Part shown: one piece after another, positions 1 to 12,318 of the stretch | How positions within the stretch are numbered: position 1 is the first letter of the stretch | How the letters are laid out: every line of letters begins with the position of its first letter | NCBI GenBank assembly: GCA_947579665.1 | Contig: OX388351.1 | Span: 52,894,939 to 52,958,938, forward strand | Length of the DNA: 64,000 bases | Origin: Sympetrum striolatum | Taxonomy: Eukaryota > Arthropoda > Insecta > Odonata > Libellulidae | Direction of reading: 5' to 3' | Translations under genes and position numbers: made by a program | The notes under the pieces: generated by a model | The model's input: only the letters and a program-made list of their open reading frames with translations | What the model was told of the DNA's origin: nothing | Database searches by the model: none

Positions 1-2212
1 TATTCGTGATGTACCGGACCCTGTAGAACATACAACCGGGATAGCCCTCAACGTGGTGATTGGTGTACATTTGGGTGTATACTATATTGGGAAGTATCGA
101 TTGAGGACTAAAAATTAGTGGTGCCTCAATTTCAGCTTTTCCAAGCCACCAACCGATAGCCAAAGTAGACTTTATTTCTTTATAAATCTCATATTTTTAG
201 ACAGCCTAACCACGTAGCTTATTACCTTCGTTCCAGAATAATAACACGCCGAGAAAACCTCCAGACATAATGCGACCGCCACCTCAGCTAGCCTTGCTCT
301 TTTTCTGCTTGTCGACTGAAAAACACGGAAAGTGTCGGGCTCAGTATCTCGGCAGCTGGAAATTCAGCGGTTTTTTTACGAAGTGCGTTACATCTCGCAG
401 AAATAACGTAATCGTCGTTATTTTACAACCACGGGTCGTTCTCGTGCTCTAAAGACCTGAATTACTATCTTATAAGTCGAGGTTCGGCTTCGAAGACAGT
501 ACGGCTTCTTGTTCTCGGAGAGCTGTGGGTTTTATCACGCTTCCTTATTTCGCGGCTTTGCTGGAAAGCCTCATGTTGGACTCGAGACGTAAGAGAGTGA
601 AAATAACTGCCGTTTTACCTATTTCGAAGCTCGTTAAGTTCCCAAGCGGTTTGGCGGGGACTAACTCCTCGTTTGGTACTGAAAGATCTTGTTCATTCCC
701 ATGGAAACCGACTCATCTTGTTAACCTGGAAGTGGTATTTGTAAGTGTTACTCATCTATTTTTGGTCTTTTATGACTTATTTCGGGGTTTTTAGGCTGTA
801 ATTGGAAATATTTGTTTTATTTCGTCCTTGAAACTGATTATCTCTTCTGGTTGATGACTGAGATTTAAAACAGTTTTGTGTCCTTTACGTCATAGGCAGG
901 CTTGCCTGAAAGGTGGAAAAACTTTCTCGGTTATACATATTTGTTTAACATCCTTGAATGGGAATGAAAAACTAGGATATTTTGCTACGAATTAGAGTTA
1001 TAGCTACAGATATCTCTGTGTAATTCTTATATCAAACGGACGGGAAAGAATAACCTCACCAAAATTATCACGTGCTTCGAAACATGAAACTTAAGCTTTA
1101 CTCAGTGCTCTTACTTACTTGCTCATTTCTCTTGACTGGATATCCGGAAGAAATGGTTTCTGCTGTATCGTTACACTTGGAGAAGTGTTGATTTTAATAA
1201 CTCTTCCGTGAAAGTCAAAATTTTTACTGTTAGGATATGAAGAGCAATCCCCATTTCATCATTCTATGGGCAGTAAGATCTTACACATTCTGCCATTAGA
1301 AACAGTAACTGAATTGTAATCGTAATATCGTATTTTTTGGGTCCAATGAACGATTTCGTTTTGGCAATTTTTCTTCATCATGCGGTATTTTTCTCCTAAT
1401 CCGTGAATGGCACTTCCCACCAACCTCAGTATTCTTTAAAATTCGGTCCTTTTGGTTATTTACTGGAGATCAAAATCCACGTATTGATGATAGGGGAGAG
1501 TTCCCTATTTTATAACACTTTTTTGCATTTGATTTCATTTAGCTCAAATTGTTAGTTACATAATGATTGATACTATTTTATCTTTTTCAGTGTGAAGTAT
1601 TACATAGAATCTTATAATAAAATGTTCAAAACAAACCGTTCACACACACACTTAGGAAACTGTTTTCCTAATTTGTACAAATGGTTTCCTGAATTGGAGC
1701 ACACATTTACTCTTATCAGTCGGAGCTAAATAAATCCATTATAATTCAGACCAATGTAATTAATGTATTTTACTGTACTTGCAGACCTTTTTTATATACT
1801 ATAGGCAACTCCGCCATTATTTCTTTTTCGTTTCCTTACAAATTAACCGTTTCAGTTACAGAATCATACCCATATAAAAACTCATATTTATGTTTATTCA
1901 TCTGATAAGTAATACAATGTGTTCCCACATAACCTATTACCGATATTTCCTTAGCTACGTGCAGAAAATGCTTTAAAACCTTCAGAAAACGTAACTCTCT
2001 CTCTCAAACGGAAAATTTTCGAACGCGCAAAGATGAGAACTGGAATCTCAGCGTCTAGTTGCAGTTACGCACGACAAATCTCGCAAGAAACGAAGCTCTT
2101 CCATTTTATAGATGTGGTACAAATTATGCACCGGTACAATATAGGCAGCCCTCCCCTACTATGTACTCTGATTAAATTATTAGATTGCTTACCAATTCCT
2201 TTTTATCTGCAG
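1..2212. other. Non-coding DNA upstream of the exon, probably intron
   Basis: AT-rich sequence with short reading frames only and no recognisable protein similarity. It ends in a pyrimidine-rich tract and CAG acceptor at 2211-2212, so its right part is read as the intron before the exon at 2213. A short CA run lies near 1641-1652 and a CT run near 1995-2006. The frame of the downstream exon stays open leftward from 2213 to an ATG at 2033, which is discussed as a finding. Nothing else was recognised. Confidence 0.6.
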
Positions 2213-2447
2213 GCCGTACCCGCCCAGATGGGCGCCTCCGGGACCAAGGGATCCGGGATGCGGGGCCTCCGGGGCAGCAGAATACCCCGACCGGGCCTCC
2301 CGGGCCCAACAGGGGGCGGTGGGTCCACCCCAACGGGTAGCAGCGAGGAGGAAGCCTTGGTGCCTGTACCTGAAGGGCCTCGATCCATCGGTTCCATCCA
2401 GAAAGTGCCTTCGCTCAGCGACCTTTCGGACGCCGAGAGTTCCCTAG
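2213..2447 (+). CDS. Internal coding exon of an unidentified gene (Gly/Pro/Ser-rich, SRIP motif)
   Basis: Seen: a sharply GC-rich block in AT-rich flanks. On its left is a pyrimidine tract ending CTGCAG; on its right is a donor matching the consensus closely, TAG|GTGAGT (donor at 2448-2453). The reading frame starts in phase 0 (GCC GTA CCC) and ends after one base of a split codon, giving 78 residues plus one base. The product starts AVPAQMGASGTKG, then has a basic GSRIPRPGLPGPT stretch, a glycine run, an acidic SSEEEALVPVPEGP stretch, and ends in a Ser/Asp-rich VPSLSDLSDAESSL. No folded domain, signal peptide or membrane segment is visible; the composition suggests a disordered linker. Known: S-x-I-P next to basic residues is the motif by which microtubule plus-end proteins bind EB1. 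Inference: a cytoskeletal or scaffold protein is possible, but I do not recognise the gene. The long minus-strand frame opposite is a compositional shadow. Confidence 0.65.
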
Positions 2448-4433
2448 GTGAGTACCTTGCTTGATTACTTTCTTTTTGCATGACTTTTAATTCCAGCACC
2501 ATGCGTATGACTTCTTTTCAACAGTTCAATACGCTACAACATCCCCCTCAAAATCAATGATGGTCAATATTTTACGATTGCAGACAATGTGGACGTATAT
2601 CTTCTTGTGCATCTAATTCTGTTATGAGATGCTCTCAAACCTTCCAATGGATTCCAATCCATCTCCATTTTCTGAGATTAACTTGGAAATATCATTGCTG
2701 CTTACTGATAGCAACTGAACACGGCTAGGTTGAGTCAATGGTACTCTACTGGTTTACCACAAGAAAGCTTTTGGTGTGCCCAACTGTTTCCGGTAACTCT
2801 ATTAATTTCACTCACAAAAATACACTCACTTAAATTGTTCTATACTTCGTTATCCAGTAACAATTGTTATAATTTTTTCGAAAAATTTCTCCCTACATTT
2901 CTTTGAAACCCTTTTATTTATAAATGTTACTTGGTATGAAAATGAGCAATTTTTTGATAGAAAATAAAGAATCTAGGATGGAATTGTACTTATGCCACGT
3001 TTTATTTTTGCAAAACCACTTTTTTGTAATTTTATCTTCACCGAAACTTTTTTTGTAAAAATAAAATTTGTAGTAAAAGTACAATTCTAGCTTATGTTCT
3101 TTCCAGATTACCTCAACCCCTCGCCTGATTCTTTGAAGTTTAATCTTTTGATATTATCACTCGCAAAGTTAGTCTAAACCAGAGGTGTTGGTGAAACAAG
3201 TCGAAGTATCTTTGCGATAAGGGATTAAAAATTTATGTTGATGAACTTAGTGTCTTTTGATGCCTGTGATTCACATATAAGGGGTTTAATTGTCATATAT
3301 TCATCTCAATCGACACATAGTCAGGATTTTAATACCAGAGAGGATAACAGACCAGAATCTATAGCCTTTTCAGCCACGTTTTCTCTTTAACTGTTTATCA
3401 ATTTGTCATGCAGTATGAGACAAAGCATGGAACATCAAGTGGAGTTGATACTTATCAAACAGCCGGAAAAAATGCGCCTTTAAAAATGCGTTATTTTGGG
3501 AAAAAAAGTTTCCAAATTTTGCACCATTAATATGCTGTAATAAAATATTTTATGATTTTTGGCGTGATGCACTAATTTCTTACTAACAGTGCCTCCTCCT
3601 AAAACTTTCATCCACTCTTATTTGCTAATTAAAGCAACACCGTCGCTTGTTATCGTTGGTTTCGTTTAAGTTTCCAACTCCTAATTAGTGGTCATTCTAT
3701 GGTACGTTTTCTGTAGTTGTAGCTAATTTTATAATCGTTGTGCCCATCTGATTCCTGGGACTATAAATCTATACCACATCCCCTCGAGAGTGTTTATGGC
3801 TGAAAGAAACCGAGGACATAAATTTCTTTAGTTCTGCAGTATATATAACTCGCCACTACATAAACAAATGGTCGCTAAATTCAGATTCGTGGAGGAATTT
3901 TTTGAATAATTTTAGATTAACGACTCGGTCATTCTTTTCAATGATTTTCATGCAATGACATTGTCTTACGTTTGTAATTATTGTGCAAAAATAATATTAA
4001 ATGTCCAAATCTTCGGCGTACTTGCGTTGAGTATCTGCTTATTTTCGTCTCATGATTAGATTTTCAAAATATCTGCCGGCGTCAGTTCACAGCATACACG
4101 TAAAAAATAACTGAAACTGCGATTAAAGATTGGTATTTGAAAGGAGTTTTTCAATCTAATTAACTTTCGCTTCTTAGCAAACGAAATTTATTATTTGCTT
4201 AAACATATATTCAATATAATGTAATATTTTTCATTGTATTGCTATCTCTAACTTTTCCTGAAATGTAAATTTGATAATAATTTCAAGATACGCAGTATAT
4301 TGCGGTTTTCTCGATGTTCTTAAATATGGTCCCGTAAATTAAAAAATGGAATATTTGGGTGTCATTTCTTTCGAATGAGAATAATTGCAAAATTTGTAGA
4401 CTTTAATTATTCAGATATATTGAGTGCCGTGGG
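2448..4433. other. Non-coding DNA, probably start of a very long intron
   Basis: Begins with the GTGAGT donor of the exon. The rest is AT-rich with poly-T and poly-A runs. No reading frame with coding character, tRNA-like motif or terminal repeat was seen. Confidence 0.55.
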
Positions 4434-4660
4434 TATATACTCGTGAAAAGTCGAGTTTTTTTTACCACTTTTTCTGAAAAAGCCCCCCCGGCTTCAAATT
4501 ACGTTATTCTATAAATTGTTAAATCTATAAATCTAATTTTATTTTGAAATTTAATAGTAGCTACTACATTTATCCCCCCTAGGCTTTTACTCGAGTCAAT
4601 TAGTTTTACCAGTTTTTTTGTGATGATATTATGAGCTTCGGCTTATACTTGAGTATAGGT
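4434..4660 (+). repeat. Miniature interspersed element, copy A (TACTCG...GTATAAG-type ends)
   Basis: Starts near GTATATACTCGTGAAAAGTC and ends near GGCTTATACTTGAGTATA. The right end read on the minus strand (TATACTCAAGTATAAGCC) resembles the left end, so the element has imperfect terminal inverted repeats. Inside are CTGAAAAAGC, a CTACTACATT stretch and ACTCGAGTCAATTAGTTTT in the same order as in the copy at 37712-38020. It has no coding capacity. Boundaries are good to about 10 bases. Confidence 0.5.
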
Positions 4661-7600
4661 ATACGGTATTTAATAAAAGTATTAAAAAAAAGTTATTGAT
4701 TTCATTGATAATCTGCTCCCACTACGAAAGCAGCCCCTTAAACGATTGATAAGTGTTTATACTGTCGGCATAATTCTGTTATTCTTTCTACTCTGTTTCG
4801 GTCGTTTGAAATACTCGGGCGAAGCTAAAACGGGAGGATAAATAATTTCCCATCAAAATTCGGTCCAATCTGCATCCCTTTTTGACCATTTAATGACGTC
4901 AGCGCATCAATTATTCGAGGGGAGGCGCTCTCCGAGACCGCGGAGGACTGTCTAATGATCTGAATTCATCGCTGCCCATTTTTATCCGTCTCTCGAAAAA
5001 AACAGCACGGCTGGGTGATTCTCCACGTCCTCTGCATTCCTCTCCTTCCACTTTAATTCCTTAATCTTGTGTGGAATCGCGTTCTTAATCTCACTCTTTT
5101 CTTGTACTAGCTGAATGAACCGGTGATACACTTATGTTTTTACCCATATTACTGATATATCTCGGTTTATTTTTGATCTGCGAGCATGTTAATCCTCACA
5201 GAACCAATACAGGCGAGCCAAGCATCGCTGCAGGAGATAAATTTCATTGAGTAAAAATGTTATTCACCAGATTTAGAATAATTTCTTACCCCCTTCCATT
5301 GATAAACATTGTGAAAGTGAACTATGCTGCAGGGCAAGGTTTTCCCTTTTATCATTTCTTCCTTCGTAGTTCTTTTATCTGTAGTTCTAAGTAGTTATTT
5401 CCTCGATTTTTGTCTATAAATAATGAAGATAGAAATTAAATAGATTTGATTGATATATCCGCAAGGCAAACCTAATTTATTTTTTCTATCGTAACGAAGT
5501 CTGTATAGGTAAACTTTTAGTCGTTATCTTATTGCTGTTCATGTGTCGAATAGCTAATTGCGATGGCTCTTTACCCCATGTCCTGCTTTACTCTTAGGAT
5601 TTTGTGATAAGTATATACTCCCATTTGTCAGAAAATATAATCCCGCAAGATAAATAATAAATTCCCCTAGAGACTTTTATTCATTCTGTCCACCATCATG
5701 AAGACACCATTCGGAATTTATTGTTACTTGTACTATATCCTACGGAAGAAATTCGTCCGTTGTTGCGGCATTTGAGCTAATATAATCAAAATTGTTTTCA
5801 AAATTTTCTAGTTGTAATTATTTCAGAATAAATCTCACTGATAGGTTCGTCGCCAATTTAATTCAATTCTGAAATTTAAATAATAATTTTGACTTATTGA
5901 TTATGTTTTCGCAAATTTAGAAATAGCGCTTGCACTTCTCCATAAGTGATAAAAGAATCAATGATTTTTAAATGGGTTATTCATGACGATAGACAGTACA
6001 TATTTATTTATTCTACTTTTAATTTCGCTTTCATTCCTTCCTAATGGCCTAAAATATGTTCCTCTCTCTTCTGCATACATCACGCGACGCTCGATTTCGT
6101 GTTTTATTTTTCAGCGGTCATGCATCGTGAGGTAATTCCATTCATCTCCTCCTTTTTTCCGCAAACCAAAACGTTCCACGAAGCGCGAAATTACCCGTAA
6201 TTTTTCCCCTGAACTTGAAAGATTGCTTTTGATGCTCTCTAGGCACTGAAGATGAAGGATAGCTCTCGGCGATCTTTATCTTTTTTGCTTTGTTTATCCC
6301 GATGTTCATGAATGATAGCGTGAGAAGTGGGATGGTTATCCATTTTGGTATTTAAAGTCTGAGAACTGGGGGAGTGGTTTTCCAAATCAGATTAATTAGG
6401 CAAGCTTTTATTTTCATTTCTTCGTGTTCCACTAGCTCTATTTTTATCGTGTCTCTAACGAGAGTGTTATGACTCCATTTTATGAGCAGTTCATTTCAGT
6501 TATACGTATAGGCATCCTCATAATGGATGAACAAAAATATCTTGAGAAAAATTATATATGAAGACTTTTGGACATTATAATTTTCTTTCTTTTGGATTTA
6601 AATTAACGCATCTTCTTGTATAAAGTGCAAATGATAGAACTAGTTTGTTGTTATTAGTATGAAGAAATTGGCTTACACTTTTATTTGAGAATCTAGAAAT
6701 TGACTGATCATCGACTATGAAAATGAATTATTTGGACAGGAATTTTGGTAGATAGAATTAATCAGTATTTTTCAGTATTAGAGGGTTATAAAAACCGATC
6801 TTTTATCGAAATATCTTTAACTCCTCCAAGTCTGCAATTTTAGTAACATCAGATTTTCCTTTCTCTAATATTTTTTATGTATTTCTCATATTATTTTCAA
6901 GCTAAGATCCGTTCAGTTGATTCAGGGTGCGTAGAATACAATATCGGTTTATTGCTCTCAAGTTATCGGTGGAAGTTTTTGCAATTAATTGATGAATATC
7001 TCCTTCACACTAGAGCAATTAGGGTTCTTCATAGAATTTACCTGATGATAGCCTTGAAACTAAGTTTTAATAAAGTATTAACCGTACTTTACATGCGTGT
7101 TGTATCACATTAATGGATCAATATATAAGATAGAGTAATTTGAATTCATTCATGCATTACAAGTCAGAGAATAATGACGTTTCGATGTTCTGAATAGCAT
7201 GATATTTTGTTATTGTGATACATTTGTTTCAGCTTTTGTTTCGGCATGACGAGCAAATGAAAATGCATTGGAGGTAAACGCAGTGCTCATACAGCACGCA
7301 ATGCTCTTTCCTTATTACTTCCTCTCATATTCATTCCTTTCACCCTCCGTAATCACTCCAGATGTTCCATCATCGTGCGGAGTTTATTGGTGCGAGTAAT
7401 TCCCTCTTAAAAATTTCGAAAGACCGCCGTTAGGTGGTGCTTATATGCCCGTAGGAGAAGAGAGTGAGAGTGTTATTTTTCGCGATTAATTGCTATGAAC
7501 GATGCGCTGCTTTATCTCCCTACGCACAAAAAAGGTTGCAAATTGTTATTCCTTTAAAATCGAAGACAAAGCCTTTTCGTGTGAGCATCTCATTTCTTTC

Positions 7601-8107
7601 CGTAGCTCGAATCGTTTATCGTCTATCAAGGGGGCGATTTTAGGGGTGACTATTTTAAATGGAAATTAGAGTAACTTATTGTTATATTTACGAATTATAT
7701 CATTACAGTATTTATGCAGTATAATTCTTTGACTTTAGTATATGAATATGCACGTATCATTGCATAGTTGTGAACGTAATTCTTTCTTAGAATTATTATC
7801 TTGGATTCTTAGATTTATTTAGTTTAGTTCAATACCGAGAAAAAAACAAAATGAATACATTTTGGCCTAATTTCTTAGGATTGTTTGGCTATTAGTCAGT
7901 TCACTCACTTTCTATAGAACGTAAATAAATCCTTTGTAGTTTCCATTTCAATTTTATATCCATATAATTAAATATGGAGGTGCATTAAAGATTAAAATGT
8001 TAACTTTCGATATTTGCTTTGAAATATATTTCGTATCAAAAACAAAGAACAAACTATAGGGGAGCCCTCAATCTTTCGAGTAAAGACCTAAATCGGAGGA
8101 TACCGGG
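4661..8107. other. Non-coding DNA, nothing recognised
   Basis: AT-rich sequence with scattered short frames lacking coding character. A slightly GC-richer patch at about 4860-5050 includes GGAGGCGCTC and CGCGGAGGAC but shows no gene. No terminal repeats or tRNA-like motifs were seen. Confidence 0.5.
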
Positions 8108-8146
8108 TACCCTCAATACCAGTTAGTGATACCCTCAATACCAGTT
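8108..8146 (+). repeat. Short direct repeat, two 17-base copies
   Basis: TACCCTCAATACCAGTT occurs at 8108-8124 and again, identical, at 8130-8146, separated by five bases (AGTGA). It looks like a small local duplication. Confidence 0.8.
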
Positions 8147-8429
8147 TATCCCTCCTTGAAATATTAAATCATATATGGAAGTTTTAAGATTCATTCGATT
8201 GTTTCAGTAATGGTAAATTTACCTTATAAGTTCGATTGTGGATCTGTATTTCGACCTGTTGAATTTAAAAATCAAATATTGTTGAAGTTTTGAGCGAATT
8301 GTATCAGATTCTTCCATACATCACGTTAGATTTCGAAGACGGAAGACCATCAATAAATGTAAAATCTCAGATAAAATTCAGCATTCCCGTGTACATTATT
8401 TGTATTTCCGATCTGCGGGCACAAAAATT

Positions 8430-8960
8430 TTTCAAGAGAAACGAGGTGAAGGGGGAAGACAGGAGTCCCGCTCACCGTGATTTTGGCTCTGGGAGTCGTC
8501 GCGCAGCGTGGGTATTGAGGGTCAGCTGGGGCTAATGAGGATGGGGGTGATTATTCCATTAGGCTGGGATGACTCTCCTTCCCTCCCATTTATTCCGCTC
8601 TCTATGAAACGCACCCACGCTCCCACTCCACGCAAGCGCGACAAAACAATGCCTCGACCCCTCCCGCCCATTCATCGCTGCCAACTTGAGAGATTTCTCC
8701 CCCGTCAAATGGGCCCGTCGCGAAATTGCGGCTCCTTGGTATCGCGCTCCGTATCTCCCGTTCTCCTTCAAACATTTTTCCGTCGCGAAAGTTTTCGGAA
8801 CGAAGGGCGTGTTTGTTTGCAAACATCTGGGCATCGTTCATTTTTGTTTGTTGATTTTTTTCTCTCGTTGGGAGACCAAACGAATGGAGATGCTTTGCTC
8901 CATTGTGGAGAGGGGCGTCTTTCTCCTTGGGATCATATGCTCGGTTTCTTATGTTGTAAA
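8430..8960. other. GC- and CpG-rich islet, no gene recognised
   Basis: Clearly GC-richer than its surroundings, with many CpGs and C-rich runs. Several frames are open across it on both strands, as expected where stop codons are scarce, but none shows a recognisable domain and the overlapping frames cannot all be real. A regulatory or formerly coding role is possible but not shown. Confidence 0.4.
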
Positions 8961-9112
8961 TAAAAATGCCTGTTTGTTTTTTTGGGCGAGCATGTCAAAG
9001 TTGACAGTCCTGTTAATTAGTCAATTCCATTCTTTGAATGCGGAATTTTATCCTCTGAAATTTCCAAACAGTTGCTCTCAACTGGAAGATAGAATGTTCA
9101 TTTCAGAAATTA

Positions 9113-9265
9113 TGCGAATTTCGGTGTGTGTGAAAGGTCCTGGGTTCGATGCCCGGTATCTCCTAACTTTTAGCCTTCCTCGTTGGTGAATGGAAGAGCG
9201 TGCCAGCCGAGCAATGTTGAGTTCCCGGGTTCGAATCCTCTGTAAGGGAGGAGTATTTGCGTGCG
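9113..9265 (+). pseudogene. Two adjacent tRNA-like (Pol III box) motifs, SINE or tRNA-relic
   Basis: A T-arm-like hairpin lies at 9140-9156 (CTGGG, loop TTCGATG, CCCGG). About 90 bases on is a second B-box GGTTCGAATCC at 9228-9238, preceded about 30 bases upstream by an A-box-like GGTGAATGGAAGAGCG at 9185-9200. The spacing and order match the tRNA-derived head of a SINE. Neither unit has a complete acceptor stem, so an active tRNA gene is unlikely. The two units may be a dimeric SINE head or two insertions. Confidence 0.45.
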
Positions 9266-9269
9266 TCAG

Positions 9270-11188
9270 GAGCATGTTGATTATAAGAGTAATCTCTTTA
9301 GGATAAAATTCTCCGATTTATGACGTGTGCTTCCTGTTGTGTATGAATTGTAAATTTAATTCTACATAACAGAAAGAAGAAAGTAGTGCTTTCCCTTCAA
9401 AATTATCGAACCTATGACTGGTTCGATTTATTTCGTAGAATCTAAAAGCAAACATAACTTAATGGAATCTATTTTAGATTCATGTTCAATTAATTTTTAC
9501 AGTAAGCTTCTCCAACTTTATTGATTATGTATCTTATCATAATATAATTTATCTAAAATAATGCTGTTAATGTTTATTTGTCGCTTAAGTAAGTGCATAG
9601 GTATGGTAATACCATTCGTCAAGGTTTACCTGCAAAGGTACAGCAGACAGCTACTCCCCAAATACTGCAGTCGGGAGTTTCAAGAGGGTTCGGTAAACTC
9701 CGATAAGACTATTGTTTGCTTTGATGAGAGTTAGAACAGATAAATGAACTTGGTAACGACCCGTTCCATGTTTAACTGTTAAACTGCGGTTTCTTTGAAG
9801 AATATGTTTTGATTGTTTTTTTCCTCGGAAATCAAAGGTTAAGTTGATAAAAACGTTTTATGGACGACTCGTTCCCTCATTGGATATTGTATTGCTACTT
9901 TTGATTTTGTGCGTAGTTTTTGGTTATAATTGAAAATATTGCATTATTATATTAATATTCGAAATTAAAAACCTCAAGTAAAATACTGCACAGCCTTATT
10001 ATGTATGACCAATGCAAACAATGAGCTTAAGTTGATAAATACATCCTAAACTATGTTATTAATTTAAGAATACGCCATCGTAAAATTTTCTTCTTAATTT
10101 AATAATAGAAATAAAGAGGAATAGAAAAAATATTCATGTTTTTGTTTGTAGAGGATTTTTAAGTTGATGACGAATACTTTTTTGATGCTATTGACCGATT
10201 GCTCTCGATTCTTCCTTGAAATATGAATGTTTTAAAGATTTATTTATTTTATTAGTAACTGCTTAGCCCTTGAAGTGCTTACTTTGGTTGATTGCTGTAT
10301 TAAAATAAAGAAATTCACGTCTCTAGTCTATAATTATTCGTTATGCAAGTAGTTAATCGTCGATTAACATTGCGCTAAGCTTTTACGCGTTTATTTATGT
10401 TAAATATGATTTCATCAAAATATACTTTAACATTCAATTCGTATTTACCATACAAAATTGAGTGACAGTAAATAATATTTGACGATGTTATAAGTAGAAT
10501 TGCTTCACTCTGGTGCAAATAAGATAATCTTATGCATGGCAATATCCAAACAGCGAACTATCTCCAATTTTACGGTATTATTTGATATATTATGGCATTA
10601 TATCACTCTATTACTCGGCGGTTTCTCCTCGGTGTTTATTAGGTCAATTCCATAAGGTGGGTTTCACTCTTACTTATTTCCAAGCGAGTCTACGATTTGC
10701 AGCAAAGTTTTCCCGTTAATGAGAGCAGACGAAGGGAATATCAATGCCATCTGTCCCCTCTGCGCTCAATTCTTGCTTATCTGGAAGTTCTCCAGAATTT
10801 CATCTTCTGATTTATGACCTCTAGACACGGCGAGTTGAATATCAGAGCGTATATCCGCCCCATCTCGCCATGTCCGCCCTGGGAAATTTCGCTCTTTAAG
10901 TTTTATATTCTCTGAAAATTATAATGGACTGGAGAGGATTTTTTTTACCCAATTAGCGATTCGATGTAATTTGGCTCACGTTCTGAGTCTAAGTTTGTCT
11001 TTTGTGAAGTTTCAATCGAAGACTTTTCCTATTGTACATTTTTGATCCGTATTATGGAAGAGAAAATACCCGTAATTTTTCCTCACGATTGTTACATTGT
11101 CGTTGCAATGTTGCAAATTTTACAGCTTTTTAAATTAAAAATTATTTAATTTGTAATTGTAATGTCAATTTATTCTTATCTCTTCTAT
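9270..11188. other. Non-coding DNA, nothing recognised
   Basis: AT-rich sequence with short frames only. No terminal repeat, tRNA-like motif or exon-like segment was seen before the CACTG element at 11189. Confidence 0.5.
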
Positions 11189-12318
11189 CACTGCGTTTAC
11201 CAAGCGATCTCAGATCGGTGCTGACAAGTCAGTTCGAGTTGGTAAACAGAAACGCGCTGAGCAGCGCGGGCTAGAATGGCTAAAAGTGAGCTGAACTCAA
11301 CCCGGCAAAAAAGGTGGACCAGGTTCAGCACGACATCGGTCGCCTCGGTGTTCTTGCGGACTCCGCTTCTCTTTTGTCAGCGGACGAAAACAAATACAAT
11401 CGCAATATCTCCTGGCGCTATCATCAAAAGAAGAGAAGTTGAATCAAGATTCTTATTTTGGTCGTTGAATCGCTTGCGATTCGAAATTGCGAGAATATTG
11501 ATAAAATATACCATAATTTTGTCTAAATTACCATGTGTAGAGAAACTCATTCCCTTGCAAAAATTGATTTATTCGTTGTTTTTAAGTGCTTCCACTCCAT
11601 ATTCATTTACTATCCTTCTATTATTGTTGTTGAATCTTTGTTTCTGTTTTGATTGCGTTTGTGGTTCGTGTTTATGTTACATATTTTAAGATTGAGATAC
11701 CAGTCAGCTCCAAAATACATTTACTTCCCGTATAGAATATTCATCTTTGTTTATTTGAGTGAAATGTAATTTATTTCTGTCATTTACGTTTAATGCTTGA
11801 TTCATTTGTCCTCTTGTACCTGTATGAAGATGTAACTTTAAACGTGGTCCTGCTTATCCTAACGTGATCTTAGAATATATATTTATATCGTCTCAGTTGA
11901 AGATATTTTTCATTCAGAGTATATTGAATATTGAGTTGATGCGGCTTTGTAGACTTCATTGTAACTTATATTTCTTAGTATATTGAATAAGAATGTCTGG
12001 TTTTTCCTATCTATCAACAATTATGAAATATTTCTTACGATCAAGGTTGTTACACTGCTATTTATGAAATTTGAAAACCCCGTTGAGAATCAACGGACAC
12101 TTCTGCTTATTAAATAAATAACACCACGAAGAAGCACAATGGCGGCCGTCAAATCTCGATGCGCCAAATTCTCGATGGTTTGCAGTCGATACGTGAATAT
12201 CGCAAATATCGATATGTTAAGCTCGTGTTGATAAACTCGTCGGTCCTATGAGATCGGTCCTACATTGCCGGTACGAGCTGCCACCAGATCGAGCAGAGAT
12301 CGCTTGGTAAACGCAGTG
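11189..12318. mobile_element. CACTG-ended DNA transposon, probably non-autonomous (CMC/CACTA-like)
   Basis: A 23-base perfect terminal inverted repeat bounds this 1130-base segment. The left end (11189-11211) starts CACTGCGTTTACCAAGCG; the right end (12296-12318) is its exact reverse complement. The trinucleotide TAT flanks both sides (11186-11188 and 12319-12321), as a 3-base target duplication. Known: CACTR ends with 2-4 base duplications are typical of the CACTA/Mirage/Chapaev group. The centre is AT-rich with no transposase-length frame, so the element is probably a deletion derivative. The GC-richer ends retain short frames: 50 codons at 11290-11442 (+) containing HDIGRLGVLADSASLLSADE, and about 30 codons from an ATG at 12139. 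These may be remains of a parental gene. Superfamily assignment rests on the ends alone. Confidence 0.7.

Noticed and set aside
2203..2502. Minus-strand 99-codon frame opposite the exon
   Set aside because: It lies over the GC-rich exon, whose plus-strand splice sites and frame are well supported, and gives a Pro/Gly-rich shadow translation.
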